The notes under the pieces are model-generated. The model was not told the origin of the DNA and ran no database searches. It worked only from the letters and a program-made list of their open reading frames with translations. The position numbers and the translations under genes were made by a program. 64,000 nucleotides of DNA, taken from contig CAZDKL010000003.1 of assembly GCA_964506185.1 (NCBI GenBank), forward strand, positions 1 to 64,000. The letters are read 5' to 3'. Within the stretch, counting starts at the first letter, position 1; every line of letters starts with the position of its first letter. Positions 1 through 7,202 of the stretch are shown one piece after another. This DNA is from UBA2144 sp964506185 (GTDB lineage Bacteria > Patescibacteriota > Gracilibacteria > Peribacterales > Peribacteraceae).

Positions 1-140
1 ACAAGCGAAGCTTGCCCTCTAGGACACCGCCTGCGTAAGCTGGCGGTAGTTCATTGATCTTTTAAAGGCACAGCACTTCTGATAGTAGCATTTTGGGCAT
101 AGTAATAGACTATGCAGTACATTATTTCTCAACTTGACTC

Positions 141-180
141 CCCCTCACCCTACCCTCTCCCCCTTCTGAGGGGGAGAGGA
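141..180. repeat. Dispersed CCTCTCC-type palindromic repeat
   Basis: The arms CCTCTCCCCC (154-163) and GGGGGAGAGG (170-179) form a perfect 10-bp stem with a 6-nt loop, preceded by CTCACCC. The same family recurs near 3846, 7749, 7820, 34818 and inside rsmG at 50157. No convincing gene is seen in positions 1-337; the first 50 bases also contain short palindromic GC-rich words. Confidence 0.7.
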
Positions 181-346
181 GACAAGGAAAAGTAAATGTA
201 CTGTTTAAGAAGAGATGGAAATCTAATAAGAATTCTATTTGGTTAATTATATTAGGTGCCTGGGATGCTGCTATTGCAAGTTACCGTTTCTGTTTACTCA
301 TACCTGACCTCGGGTTGTAAAAGAATGAGGGAAAGGAGTGTGTGGG

Positions 347-1405
347 ATGAAGCCTCGTAACAATCGTCCGTTTCTTTTGAACTCCGGCTGGCAAGGATTG
401 GTCGGAAAGGGAGGCGATGGAGAGGAGCCTCCGATCGATCTCGACAAGATGCTCGATCTGACAGCGGCAGCGCAGTACAATAGCGCGAAGTTTGATGGCA
501 TGGATGCTTTCGCTTTCGATCCGCACATCGAGTTTGGCAAACCGGAAGACTACTACAAGCGGATCGCTGCCAAGTTCGCCGACAGGGGTCTGATCGTCGT
601 CAACTTGGTCGCCCCGGTTTGGCCGTGGACACAAGGTGGTGCGGCCATGGGAACGGCGACGGATCGCGAGAAATTCGTCCAGATGATCGAGCATGGCTGC
701 AAAGTCGGCCAGATCTTCCGCGACGAAGGCGTACGGCCAGAAGGTGGTTGCATTCGAATGGATACGGCCACAGGTCTCGACAAAGGTGTGGCGAAGAAAA
801 ATTGGGACGCCGATCCCACCGGAAGCAGGAAGGTCATCGGTGGTACGTTCAAGGAAGCCGGAAAGGTTGCCCAGCATTATGGCGAGAAGCTTGCGTCCGA
901 GACCGAAGTTTGGTGTGTCGGACAGGATTCGCCGCAGAAGGCCAGTGAACTCATGGAAGAGGTCGACATGCCTGGCGTCGTCGGTCATCAAACCGACTTC
1001 GCACACATGTTGACTTCGGCGTTGGGGCTAGGTGATCCGAAAGACGCGCTACTCAAAGACGGTTTCTCCAGAGAGGAATTCCTCGAGGCCTGGGCGAAAA
1101 TCGTCTCGTTGTTGCTTGACTGGACTCTGGACACCCACATTTCCCAGAACGACGGGACGGTGAACAGGGATTCAAGTCACATTACCGGAAAGCACTGCTT
1201 GCCGGACGATCCAGAAGGCAAGATCGACCTCGTCGAGGACGCCGGTCCGTGGATGGAAGGTTTCCAGGATCGCGGTCAGATCAGCCTGACGTGGGACGGC
1301 TGTGGGTTCGAGAACGCAGTCATTCTGGCAGGCGACACCGCCAGCCGGATCTTGAAGCCCATGGTCCAAATTCGCGACAAGTATGGCTGGTACGTTGCCA
1401 GCTAA
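347..1405 (+). CDS. Xylose-isomerase-like TIM-barrel sugar isomerase/epimerase, GC-rich
   Basis: A protein of about 352 residues that resembles the xylose isomerase / sugar phosphate isomerase-epimerase TIM-barrel superfamily, whose members interconvert ketoses and aldoses or epimerise sugars using a divalent metal. Visible barrel-type motifs are GCIRMDTA near residue 135, HQTDFAHML near 213 and DTHISQND near 261. The exact substrate cannot be told. I chose ATG 347 over GTG 338 because AAGGAG at 333-338 lies 8 nt before 347 and would touch 338. The gene is clearly richer in G+C than its flanks, with strongly C/G-ending codons, and has its own terminator. This suggests transfer from a GC-rich donor; Planctomycetes carry many such isomerases (inference). 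Confidence 0.72.
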   Translation: MKPRNNRPFLLNSGWQGLVGKGGDGEEPPIDLDKMLDLTAAAQYNSAKFDGMDAFAFDPHIEFGKPEDYYKRIAAKFADRGLIVVNLVAPVWPWTQGGAAMGTATDREKFVQMIEHGCKVGQIFRDEGVRPEGGCIRMDTATGLDKGVAKKNWDADPTGSRKVIGGTFKEAGKVAQHYGEKLASETEVWCVGQDSPQKASELMEEVDMPGVVGHQTDFAHMLTSALGLGDPKDALLKDGFSREEFLEAWAKIVSLLLDWTLDTHISQNDGTVNRDSSHITGKHCLPDDPEGKIDLVEDAGPWMEGFQDRGQISLTWDGCGFENAVILAGDTASRILKPMVQIRDKYGWYVAS

Positions 1406-1435
1406 CGCGGCGGACTGTGCCTCAACGAAGATCAG

Positions 1436-1468
1436 ATACTCCCCCGGCGGTTTGCTAGGGGAGTATTT
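1436..1468 (+). terminator. Intrinsic terminator after the sugar isomerase gene
   Basis: ATACTCCCC (1436-1444) pairs perfectly with GGGGAGTAT (1458-1466) around a 13-nt loop and runs into TTTG. It lies about 30 nt past the stop codon. Confidence 0.8.
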
Positions 1469-1539
1469 GTATGTGAAAAAAATAAGAATAATGCGTGCTC
1501 AGATTTAAATTGCGAATATAATAATGGTGTTCATTAAAA

Positions 1540-1725
1540 CCATTGGGGATGACCTCCCGTCGCTCTGCTCCGCAGAGACTACGGAGGGCAGGAGGAGAAT
1601 GCTAATGGTTTTAATTGATAATTTGTTCGTTTAAATCTTCGGGGATGACCCTCCTTCGCTCTGCTCCGCAGAGACTACGGAGGGCAGGAGGAGAGTGTTA
1701 ATGGTTTTATTGAGATTTAGTTCAT
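1540..1725. repeat. Two tandem ~88-bp repeats upstream of ssrA
   Basis: Two near-identical units begin GGGGATGACC at about 1551 and 1637. Both contain the shared inner word CTCTGCTCCGCAGAGACTAC followed by GGAGGGCAGGAGGAGA and end with an AATGGTTTTA word. Each is preceded by a TTCATTTAA-like AT-rich word. The third occurrence of this lead-in and of GGGGATGAC is the 5' end of the tmRNA itself. The inner GC-rich part is self-complementary. Confidence 0.75.
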
Positions 1726-1735
1726 TTAATTCACT

Positions 1736-2140
1736 GGGGATGACAGGCTTCGACTTCGTGATATCTGAGTCCGCTTGTTTCTGTTCGGGATGGCAACGGT
1801 TCCCGTTACCCACTTGTTGCACGAATAATTGCAACTACTGCAAGAGTTCATGAGGTGTTCAAGAAGGCTTTCGCGGGTTTCACATTCGCACCTTCTATGG
1901 CCCTCGCCTAAGTGCCCCCTTAATGGGCACGCGCTCCTCCATTGATTCTCGCTATTTGGAAAGAGTGTCATCAGCGAGACGGAACTTAACTTGATGTGAT
2001 TAATCTTCCGTAATTTAGCATCAACCCTCCTTAGTATTTCTCGTCTTCTCTTTATTCTAAGGAGTATCAGAGAAGTCATAGCAGTATGAACACTTACTTC
2101 AGCACGTAGGACCCGGGTTCAACTCCCGGCATCTCCACCA
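1736..2140 (+). ncRNA. ssrA: Transfer-messenger RNA (tmRNA)
   Basis: tmRNA rescues ribosomes stalled on broken messages and tags the nascent peptide for proteolysis. The 5' end GGGGATGACAGGCTTCGAC is the classical tmRNA start. The 3' end has the T arm (GGACCCGGGTTCAACTCCCGG), acceptor strand CATCTCC, discriminator A and an encoded CCA; GGGGATG pairs with CATCTCC. The tag frame ends in F-A-P-S-M-A-L-A followed by TAA at 1909-1911; where the tag begins (resume codon) is not certain from sequence alone. Length is about 405 nt, normal for one-piece tmRNA. Confidence 0.95.
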
Positions 2141-2151
2141 CTTAAAATGAC

Positions 2152-2172
2152 TGTATGTACATTGTACATACA
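2152..2172. repeat. 21-bp palindrome, copy 1 of 3
   Basis: Arms TGTATGTACA and TGTACATACA flank a single central T. Exact copies occur at 7170-7190 and 40770-40790. This copy lies 12 nt after the tmRNA 3' end. It could be an operator, a recombination site or part of a terminator; the sequence alone does not decide. Confidence 0.8.
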
Positions 2173-2179
2173 AAGTTAA

Positions 2180-2195
2180 TGGCTTATATAAGCCA
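2180..2195. repeat. GGCTTATATAAGCC palindrome, copy 1 of 3
   Basis: A perfect 14-bp palindrome extended to 16 bp by flanking T/A. The same element follows the tRNA-Ala 3'-end copies at 62104-62117 and 62259-62272. All copies therefore sit just downstream of a CTCCACCA RNA 3' end. Confidence 0.75.
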
Positions 2196-2206
2196 AAAGA
2201 TAGGGA

Positions 2207-2234
2207 TTGACAAAAAATAAAAATAGCATATCAT
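2207..2234 (+). promoter_or_regulatory. Promoter of the 2241 gene, leaderless arrangement
   Basis: TTGACA at 2207-2212, a 16-nt spacer and TATCAT at 2229-2234. Only 6 nt separate the -10 box from ATG 2241, so transcription should begin at the start codon itself. Confidence 0.7.
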
Positions 2235-2240
2235 ATCCAC

Positions 2241-2474
2241 ATGACTTGGGAAGAAACTGAACTTCGGCAAGGGCGAGAGAGGCAGGCAATGCACGATGAA
2301 TTGGCAATGAGGCCAAGAACTGAAGATGATTTAGCCAATGAAAGAAAATATGAAAGGCAGTTTAGACTTGATCATAATCAAGCTGCAATGAGGCATAGGA
2401 TTCATCGTAGCTGTGAGAGAAGAGGTATATTAAGGCCTCATAGACGACGCACTGCAGATGCTTCTCCGGAATAG
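2241..2474 (+). CDS. Small charged protein of unknown function
   Basis: A 77-residue protein rich in Arg, Glu and His, with an N-terminal helical, acidic-basic stretch and a C-terminal Arg/His-rich tail (RPHRRRTAD). I recognise no family. Its support is a near-consensus promoter placed 6 nt before the ATG and the absence of any competing gene. It lies between ssrA and an S-layer esterase on the same strand. Its basic tail could bind nucleic acid, but that is speculation. Confidence 0.5.
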   Translation: MTWEETELRQGRERQAMHDELAMRPRTEDDLANERKYERQFRLDHNQAAMRHRIHRSCERRGILRPHRRRTADASPE

Positions 2475-2512
2475 GAGGAGGTTAATATCCAAATTAAAGC
2501 TATACTGTACCA

Positions 2513-3844
2513 ATGAAGCTAATCACACATTTGCTGATTGTTTTGATATTGTTTCCATCTGTCACATCAGCAAAGACTTTCCCCGATCTTAATAACACTT
2601 GGTTTAAATATCGGGAGGCGATTGCGTATTTGGAGGGAAGAGGAATTATCAGCGGATACCCAGATGGAAAGTTTCGTCCGGAGCAATCTGTAAACAGGGC
2701 GGAGTTTCTTAAGATGGTTTTTAAAGGACGCCAGACTGTTAAGCCGGTCAGGAGATGTTTTTCTGATGTTCCCGTTGATGCCTGGTACGCACCTTTCGTT
2801 TGCACCGCAAAACGAAGGGGGATTATAAAGGGATATCGCGGAGGAACATATAAGCCCGAGCGAACGGTTAACTTTGCCGAGGCAATCAAGATAGTTCTGC
2901 GCGCATATGGAAGGGAGATTACGGAGTACAGCGGTGAAAAGTGGTACACGCCTTACGTAAAGGAGATGAATGGCAAAGGGATTATGTCAGATCACTCGTA
3001 TCTCCCATGGCAGGAGATCACACGCGAGAGGGCAGCTGATTTGATTGCGAGGATCCTTAGGTTCGACGAAGAACAAATCAAATCAAATCTATCCGCAGGC
3101 TGCGGAGAGGCAAAGCCCGATATAGTTTCGTCTGTAAGTGTGAGAGGTGAGACGCGAAGGTTTCTTTTGACAGTTCCAAAGGCGTATAGATCCGATAATC
3201 CGTTTCCTTTGATCTTTGCTTTTCATGGAAGGACCAACAACAGCGAGCAGGTTAAGTACTACTTCCAACTTGATAAGGAGATAACGGATGCAATAATTGT
3301 TTATCCTCAAGCACATGCAAACGGAAATGGTTCCTATGCATGGTCAGTTGCAAATGATGTACCGTTCTTTGATGCCACGGCAGAGCTTCTTGCAGACCGT
3401 TACTGTATAGATCTGGATAGACTTTACGTTGTCGGTCACTCATTGGGAGGATGGGTTGCAAATATGTTGGCATGCGTGCGCGGTGACACTATCCGTGCAT
3501 CTGCAACTCTTGGAACTTCGGCATATATCAACGAATGCAGCGGACCTGTTGCCTCAATGATCATTCATAATCCAAATGACAGGCTTGCGCCGTTTGTAGC
3601 TTCCGAACGTATGCGAAGTGTCGGGATAGAAAAGAACTTCTGTACGTGGGAAACCGTAAACTCAGGGCCGAAGGATTTAAACTGCGTTCGGCATACGGAT
3701 TGTTACGGCGGTAATGATATTTTGTGGTGTCCACATTACAAAGATCTGGATTTCAAAGGAAACTATTATCCACACAACTGGCCGGATGGAACGGCACAGC
3801 ACATAGAGACGTTCTTTGATTCGCTTCGCCTTACGCTTGACTAA
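2513..3844 (+). CDS. S-layer-anchored alpha/beta-hydrolase (esterase)
   Basis: A 443-residue secreted enzyme. Residues 1-20 form a signal peptide ending in SA. Three SLH repeats follow (about 22-65, 80-130 and 140-185; for example ISGYPDGKFRPEQSVNRAEF), which normally bind the protein to the cell-wall surface layer. From about residue 210 an alpha/beta-hydrolase of the esterase / polyhydroxybutyrate-depolymerase type begins: nucleophile Ser310 in GHSLGG, probable Asp355 in NPNDRLAP and probable His429 in TAQHIE. Its substrate is unknown, likely an external ester. TATACT at 2501-2506 lies 6 nt before the ATG and no ribosome binding site is seen, so the transcript is probably leaderless. Confidence 0.85.
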   Translation: MKLITHLLIVLILFPSVTSAKTFPDLNNTWFKYREAIAYLEGRGIISGYPDGKFRPEQSVNRAEFLKMVFKGRQTVKPVRRCFSDVPVDAWYAPFVCTAKRRGIIKGYRGGTYKPERTVNFAEAIKIVLRAYGREITEYSGEKWYTPYVKEMNGKGIMSDHSYLPWQEITRERAADLIARILRFDEEQIKSNLSAGCGEAKPDIVSSVSVRGETRRFLLTVPKAYRSDNPFPLIFAFHGRTNNSEQVKYYFQLDKEITDAIIVYPQAHANGNGSYAWSVANDVPFFDATAELLADRYCIDLDRLYVVGHSLGGWVANMLACVRGDTIRASATLGTSAYINECSGPVASMIIHNPNDRLAPFVASERMRSVGIEKNFCTWETVNSGPKDLNCVRHTDCYGGNDILWCPHYKDLDFKGNYYPHNWPDGTAQHIETFFDSLRLTLD

Positions 3845-3845
3845 A

Positions 3846-3890
3846 AACCCTCTCCCCTTGCCAACACTTTGTCGGCGAGGTGAGAGGGTA
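3846..3890. repeat. CCTCTCC-type palindrome downstream of the esterase gene
   Basis: ACCCTCTC pairs with GAGAGGGT, with inner CCTTGCC/GGCGAGG pairing. It belongs to the same dispersed family as the repeat at 141-180 and may terminate the esterase transcript, though no T run follows. Confidence 0.6.
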
Positions 3891-3894
3891 ACCG

Positions 3895-4110
3895 CCTCTT
3901 GGTTTACTTACGACTGAGTGATGCCGCTACAGTGCGGATGTGACGTTCGTCACAAGTTGCTTGGCGTTCTGTCGACGCTCGGTGCGCGGCTTGACCGCTT
4001 CGGCGAACTCGCAGAGTCGCTTCGCCGTGACAGCCATTTCTTCTGCTTCGTCGACCAATCACTTCTTAAGTCTCTTCATCCCCGAAGATTTAAACGAACA
4101 AAATGAACTC
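3895..4110. other. GC-rich gene-poor segment, possible gene remnant
   Basis: Positions 3920-4060 are much richer in G+C than both neighbours. On the minus strand a short open stretch starts at a TTG just after a TGA and ends near 3925 (containing EEMAVTAKRLCEFAEAVK). On the plus strand 62 codons are open. Neither has a start signal or a recognisable domain, so this may be a decayed fragment of a transferred gene. Positions 4080-4105 repeat, inverted, the AT-rich lead-in at about 1622-1646. Positions 4110-4260 are AT-rich with no gene seen. Confidence 0.35.
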
Positions 4111-4262
4111 GTCTGTTATACTCATAATGCCCACCGTAGCACGTATTATACTTATTTTATTTTGAGTTTACTCGCTAATTGCCATTCGAAAATAGTATTA
4201 GCTGTGTCAATTGATCTTAAGCTCAGTGTGATTAAAATATGGGTCAATATTCATAATACATT

Positions 4263-5396
4263 ATGTTTGCTAAAAAGATTTTTTTCCAATCACTGATCGC
4301 AATAATTTCAGTTACGTCTTTATTAACACCTGCACAAACCGGTGCGGCTTCCGGCAAAGAAGTTGATCTGGTTCTTTTTTATGGCATGGGTTGTCCGCAT
4401 TGTGCCGGAATGAATGAGTTTCTGGATAAAATGGAAGAAAAATATTCCAATCTGAATGTTCATAGATATGAAGTGTATTTCGACAAAGAGAATGTGCCAT
4501 TGTTCGATCAGGTTGCTAAAGCTTACGGAGAAGACATTAACTCGGTTCCAACTGCATTCATAGGAGACGAGAGTTTTGTTGGATTTGGAAACAATACTGC
4601 CAGATATATCGAGAGAAAAATAATTGATTGTACCGAGAGCAAATGCAAGTCTCCTTTGCGGCACGCAGATTCCTCTCCAAAAACCGGCAATGAAAAAGGT
4701 TTTGCAGACAAAATAACAATTCCTGCCGTTGTGGGAGCTGCGGTTGTTGATGCGATTAATCCATGCGCATTTGCTGTTCTTATAATCCTTATCACGACAG
4801 TACTTGCCTCCGGCAGAAAACGCCGGGCTTTGTTTGCAGGCTTCGCATTCTCGGCTTCGATATTCATCTCCTATTTTTTGATGGGTTTGGGCCTTTACAA
4901 AGCAATACAAGCCTCTGGACTAACCCATACGTTCTATACGGTAATTGCAATTCTCGCGGTAATTATCGGTTTGTTTAACCTGAAGGATTTCTTCTGGTAC
5001 GGAAAGTGGTTTGTGATGGAAGTGCCCATGAGCTGGAGGCCGAAACTAAAAGCAATGATAAAAGGAGTAACTTCTGTTCCCGGTGCATTTCTAATAGGAT
5101 TTGCAGTAAGTTTGTTTCTGTTGCCATGCACGTCGGGTCCTTACATTGTAATTCTGGGACTTCTTGCGCATACAGCAACAAAGAGTTACGCAATTGCGCT
5201 ACTTGCTTTTTACAATCTGATATTTGTATCGCCGATGGTTTTAATTACGTGTGCGGTTTACTTTGGGCTTACGACTACAGAGAAGGCGGAAGAGTGGCGC
5301 ACAAAAAGAATCAAAACTCTTCACCTTATTGCGGGTCTGATAATTCTCGGATTGGGTGTTATGATGATTGGAGCTTTGATGCTTGGTTATATTTAA
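4263..5396 (+). CDS. Thioredoxin-CcdA fusion, membrane thiol-disulfide transporter
   Basis: A 377-residue protein that should pass reducing power across the membrane to exported proteins. Residues 1-28 are a signal or anchor helix. A thioredoxin-fold domain follows with the redox motif C44-P-H-C47 and the cis-proline segment SVPTAF. From about residue 155 a six-helix CcdA/DsbD-type domain follows, with its two key cysteines in NPCAF (C168) and LPCTSGPY (C292). Fusion of an external thioredoxin to CcdA is found in several CPR and other bacteria. CATAAT lies 5-6 nt before the ATG, in line with a leaderless start. The gene converges on and overlaps the DUF134 gene by a few bases. Confidence 0.85.
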   Translation: MFAKKIFFQSLIAIISVTSLLTPAQTGAASGKEVDLVLFYGMGCPHCAGMNEFLDKMEEKYSNLNVHRYEVYFDKENVPLFDQVAKAYGEDINSVPTAFIGDESFVGFGNNTARYIERKIIDCTESKCKSPLRHADSSPKTGNEKGFADKITIPAVVGAAVVDAINPCAFAVLIILITTVLASGRKRRALFAGFAFSASIFISYFLMGLGLYKAIQASGLTHTFYTVIAILAVIIGLFNLKDFFWYGKWFVMEVPMSWRPKLKAMIKGVTSVPGAFLIGFAVSLFLLPCTSGPYIVILGLLAHTATKSYAIALLAFYNLIFVSPMVLITCAVYFGLTTTEKAEEWRTKRIKTLHLIAGLIILGLGVMMIGALMLGYI

Positions 5397-5686
5397 AAGC
5401 AGTTACAATCTTTGTCGTGTATTCGTATTGCGCAGCTTTCGGCAAGTGCCGTACTTACTTTCTTTTCCGCGCTCGAAAGAATCCTCTGGAAAGTGCTTTG
5501 CGACGTATGCATTTTTTTTGCGCACTCCGTTTGGCTTAGATCCTCAGTATTGTAAAGCTTGAGCGATTCCATTTCTTCCGATGTAAGTTCGATTACCTTC
5601 AGTGCCTTTAGAGGAATGCCCTGAGGTTTAAAGAACTTAGCTGCGGGCCTGAAATTTATTTTACGCATTCCGCGTGGTCTTGGCAT
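5393..5686 (-). CDS. DUF134 (UPF0251) family DNA-binding-like protein
   Basis: A protein of 97 residues with the family's opening MPRPRGMRKINFRP, the FKPQGIPLKAL segment, and a helix-turn-helix-like second half (ECAKKMHTSQSTFQRILSSA). UPF0251 proteins are thought to be transcription regulators. I start at ATG 5686, since the family begins MPRPR; a GTG two codons upstream is possible. The gene lies just downstream of the DUF5320 gene on the same strand, a pairing seen in many anaerobes, often near iron-sulfur or metal proteins. Confidence 0.85.
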   Translation of the reverse strand: MPRPRGMRKINFRPAAKFFKPQGIPLKALKVIELTSEEMESLKLYNTEDLSQTECAKKMHTSQSTFQRILSSAEKKVSTALAESCAIRIHDKDCNCF

Positions 5687-5718
5687 GATCACAATTTAAA
5701 ACACAAAAGTAGTTCATA

Positions 5719-5967
5719 CTACTCTTTTTCCTTCTCCTGCTTCTTTCGCTCCTTTCGGACCTCTTCCAACTGCGCTTCCAACTCGTTCTCTGCTTCTTCC
5801 AGAGAAGCAGGGTCGTACCAAGCAGCTCCGGGCCATAAGCAACCGAGCCATCCGCGATTCCGGAATCCTTTTCCTCTCCTTCTCATTCTCTTCTGCGCGC
5901 AAGGACCGTTGCCCCGGCCTGTGGAAGGGCCCATTCCTTGGGGGCCTGTGCCGTCAAATCCTGGCAT
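5719..5967 (-). CDS. DUF5320 domain protein
   Basis: An 82-residue protein with the typical glycine-rich start MPGFDGTGPQGMGPSTGRG, a Cys near residue 23, a basic stretch and a C-terminal coiled coil rich in Glu and Lys (from about residue 55). DUF5320 proteins are small, of unknown role, and commonly encoded beside DUF134 and dinitrogenase-cofactor-like proteins. Here it is the first gene of a two-gene minus-strand unit with DUF134. A TTGACA at about 6030 on the minus strand may be part of its promoter. Confidence 0.85.
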   Translation of the reverse strand: MPGFDGTGPQGMGPSTGRGNGPCAQKRMRRRGKGFRNRGWLGCLWPGAAWYDPASLEEAENELEAQLEEVRKERKKQEKEKE

Positions 5968-6068
5968 ACTAGAAACAGTAAAAATACATTATGAATATAT
6001 ACCCATAACTATATGAAGTCAAATAATTGTCAATGTGTATTTGAACAGTGTAGAAATAGAATACCAAA

Positions 6069-7148
6069 ATGAGATATCGTCATATTCTTGTATTATTAAT
6101 CTTGGCAACGTTTATACCTGCTCATTTGAATGCACAGGATCAATTTGCCGAAAAATTTATTCGAGCAAAGGTGCTCGAAGTTGAAGACATGCAAACAGCG
6201 GATTCATTTCCGGTTCAAGGTGCCAAATTAAGCTTGATTAGTGGGGAAGATAAAGGAGCGATTATCAGTATTGAAAATATATTAACAGGGAATCGCGAGG
6301 ATTTGCGCATTAGAATCGGGCAGACAGTTATTCTTCAGCATATTACAAAGCCTGACGGGAGTGACAATTATTCCTTGCAGGAAATATATCGTATTCCTTC
6401 GATAATATGGATTTGCGCAATATTCGTATTGCTTGCAGGCTTAATTGGTAGAAAAAGAGGCCTCATGTCATTGCTTGGTCTTATTGTATCCGTACTGATT
6501 ATCTCGTTTGTAATTATTCCTTTGGTCTTGAAAGGTTTAGATGCTTCTGTTGTAAGCATCACCGGCACCTTCCTCATAGCTTGTTCTACGATAATCATTG
6601 CGCATGGTTTCAACAAAAGATCAATTATCGCATTGCTTGCGACCTGCATCACGCTTTTGCTTGCAATAATACTCGCATACTTTACCGTTGAATTTGCCAG
6701 CCTATTCGGACTTGGAAGCGAGGAAAGTATATTTCTGAAATTGAATTCTTCCGTTCAGGTCGATCCAAGAGGCCTTTTGCTTGCAGGAATTATTATTGGG
6801 GCACTTGGAGTATTGGATGACATAACAACCGCGCAAGTGGCGGTTGTTAACGAGATAAAAAAAGCAAATCCTACTTATGGTTTCAAGAAACTTTATGAAT
6901 CGGGAATGTCCGTGGGCTACGAACATATCGCTTCCACTATCAATACTCTGGCACTTGCTTACATTGGTGCATCTCTCCCAATGTTCCTCATGTTCTACAT
7001 TGAGCAAGGAGCACCGGTATGGGTAACCTTAAACAGTGCTTTCCTTATCGAGGAAATAATCAGAACGATTATCGGAAGCTGTGCTCTGCTTTTTGCCGCA
7101 CCGATTGCAACACTAATGGCGGCGCGCTTGTATGCACGAAAAACATGA
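6069..7148 (+). CDS. YibE/F-like multi-pass membrane protein
   Basis: A 359-residue membrane protein of the YibE/F family, whose role is unknown. It has a signal peptide (1-22, ending LNA), an external beta-rich segment to about residue 110 and about eight membrane helices. The family signature GALGVLDDITTAQ is visible near residue 245, with the conserved later stretch ESGMSVGYEHIAS. TAGAAT at 6057-6062 is exactly 6 nt before the ATG, so a leaderless message is likely. It stands alone and is followed by the extended palindrome at 7164-7196. Confidence 0.85.
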   Translation: MRYRHILVLLILATFIPAHLNAQDQFAEKFIRAKVLEVEDMQTADSFPVQGAKLSLISGEDKGAIISIENILTGNREDLRIRIGQTVILQHITKPDGSDNYSLQEIYRIPSIIWICAIFVLLAGLIGRKRGLMSLLGLIVSVLIISFVIIPLVLKGLDASVVSITGTFLIACSTIIIAHGFNKRSIIALLATCITLLLAIILAYFTVEFASLFGLGSEESIFLKLNSSVQVDPRGLLLAGIIIGALGVLDDITTAQVAVVNEIKKANPTYGFKKLYESGMSVGYEHIASTINTLALAYIGASLPMFLMFYIEQGAPVWVTLNSAFLIEEIIRTIIGSCALLFAAPIATLMAARLYARKT

Positions 7149-7163
7149 ATCTAAAATCAAAAA

Positions 7164-7196
7164 AACAACTGTATGTACATTGTACATACAGTTGTT
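7164..7196. repeat. 21-bp palindrome, copy 2, extended to a 33-bp hairpin
   Basis: The shared 21-bp palindrome (7170-7190) is extended here by AACAAC on the left and GTTGTT on the right, giving 16-bp arms. It lies between two convergent genes, with A-rich sequence on one side and T-rich on the other, so it could serve as a two-way terminator at this place. Confidence 0.7.
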
Positions 7197-7202
7197 ATTC
7201 CT

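Noticed and set aside
281..1006. Long minus-strand open frames across the sugar isomerase gene
   Set aside because: GC-rich shadow frames antisense to a gene with clear family motifs, SD and terminator.
1540..1725. CRISPR array
   Set aside because: Only two long units with no distinct spacers; no other regular repeat-spacer pattern is present anywhere in the window.
1726..2079. Minus-strand frame of 117 codons
   Set aside because: Lies wholly over ssrA.
2152..2172. LexA/SOS operator
   Set aside because: It does not fit the spacing of known LexA boxes (CTG-N10-CAG or CGAAC-N4-GTTCG) and lies at gene ends, not promoters.
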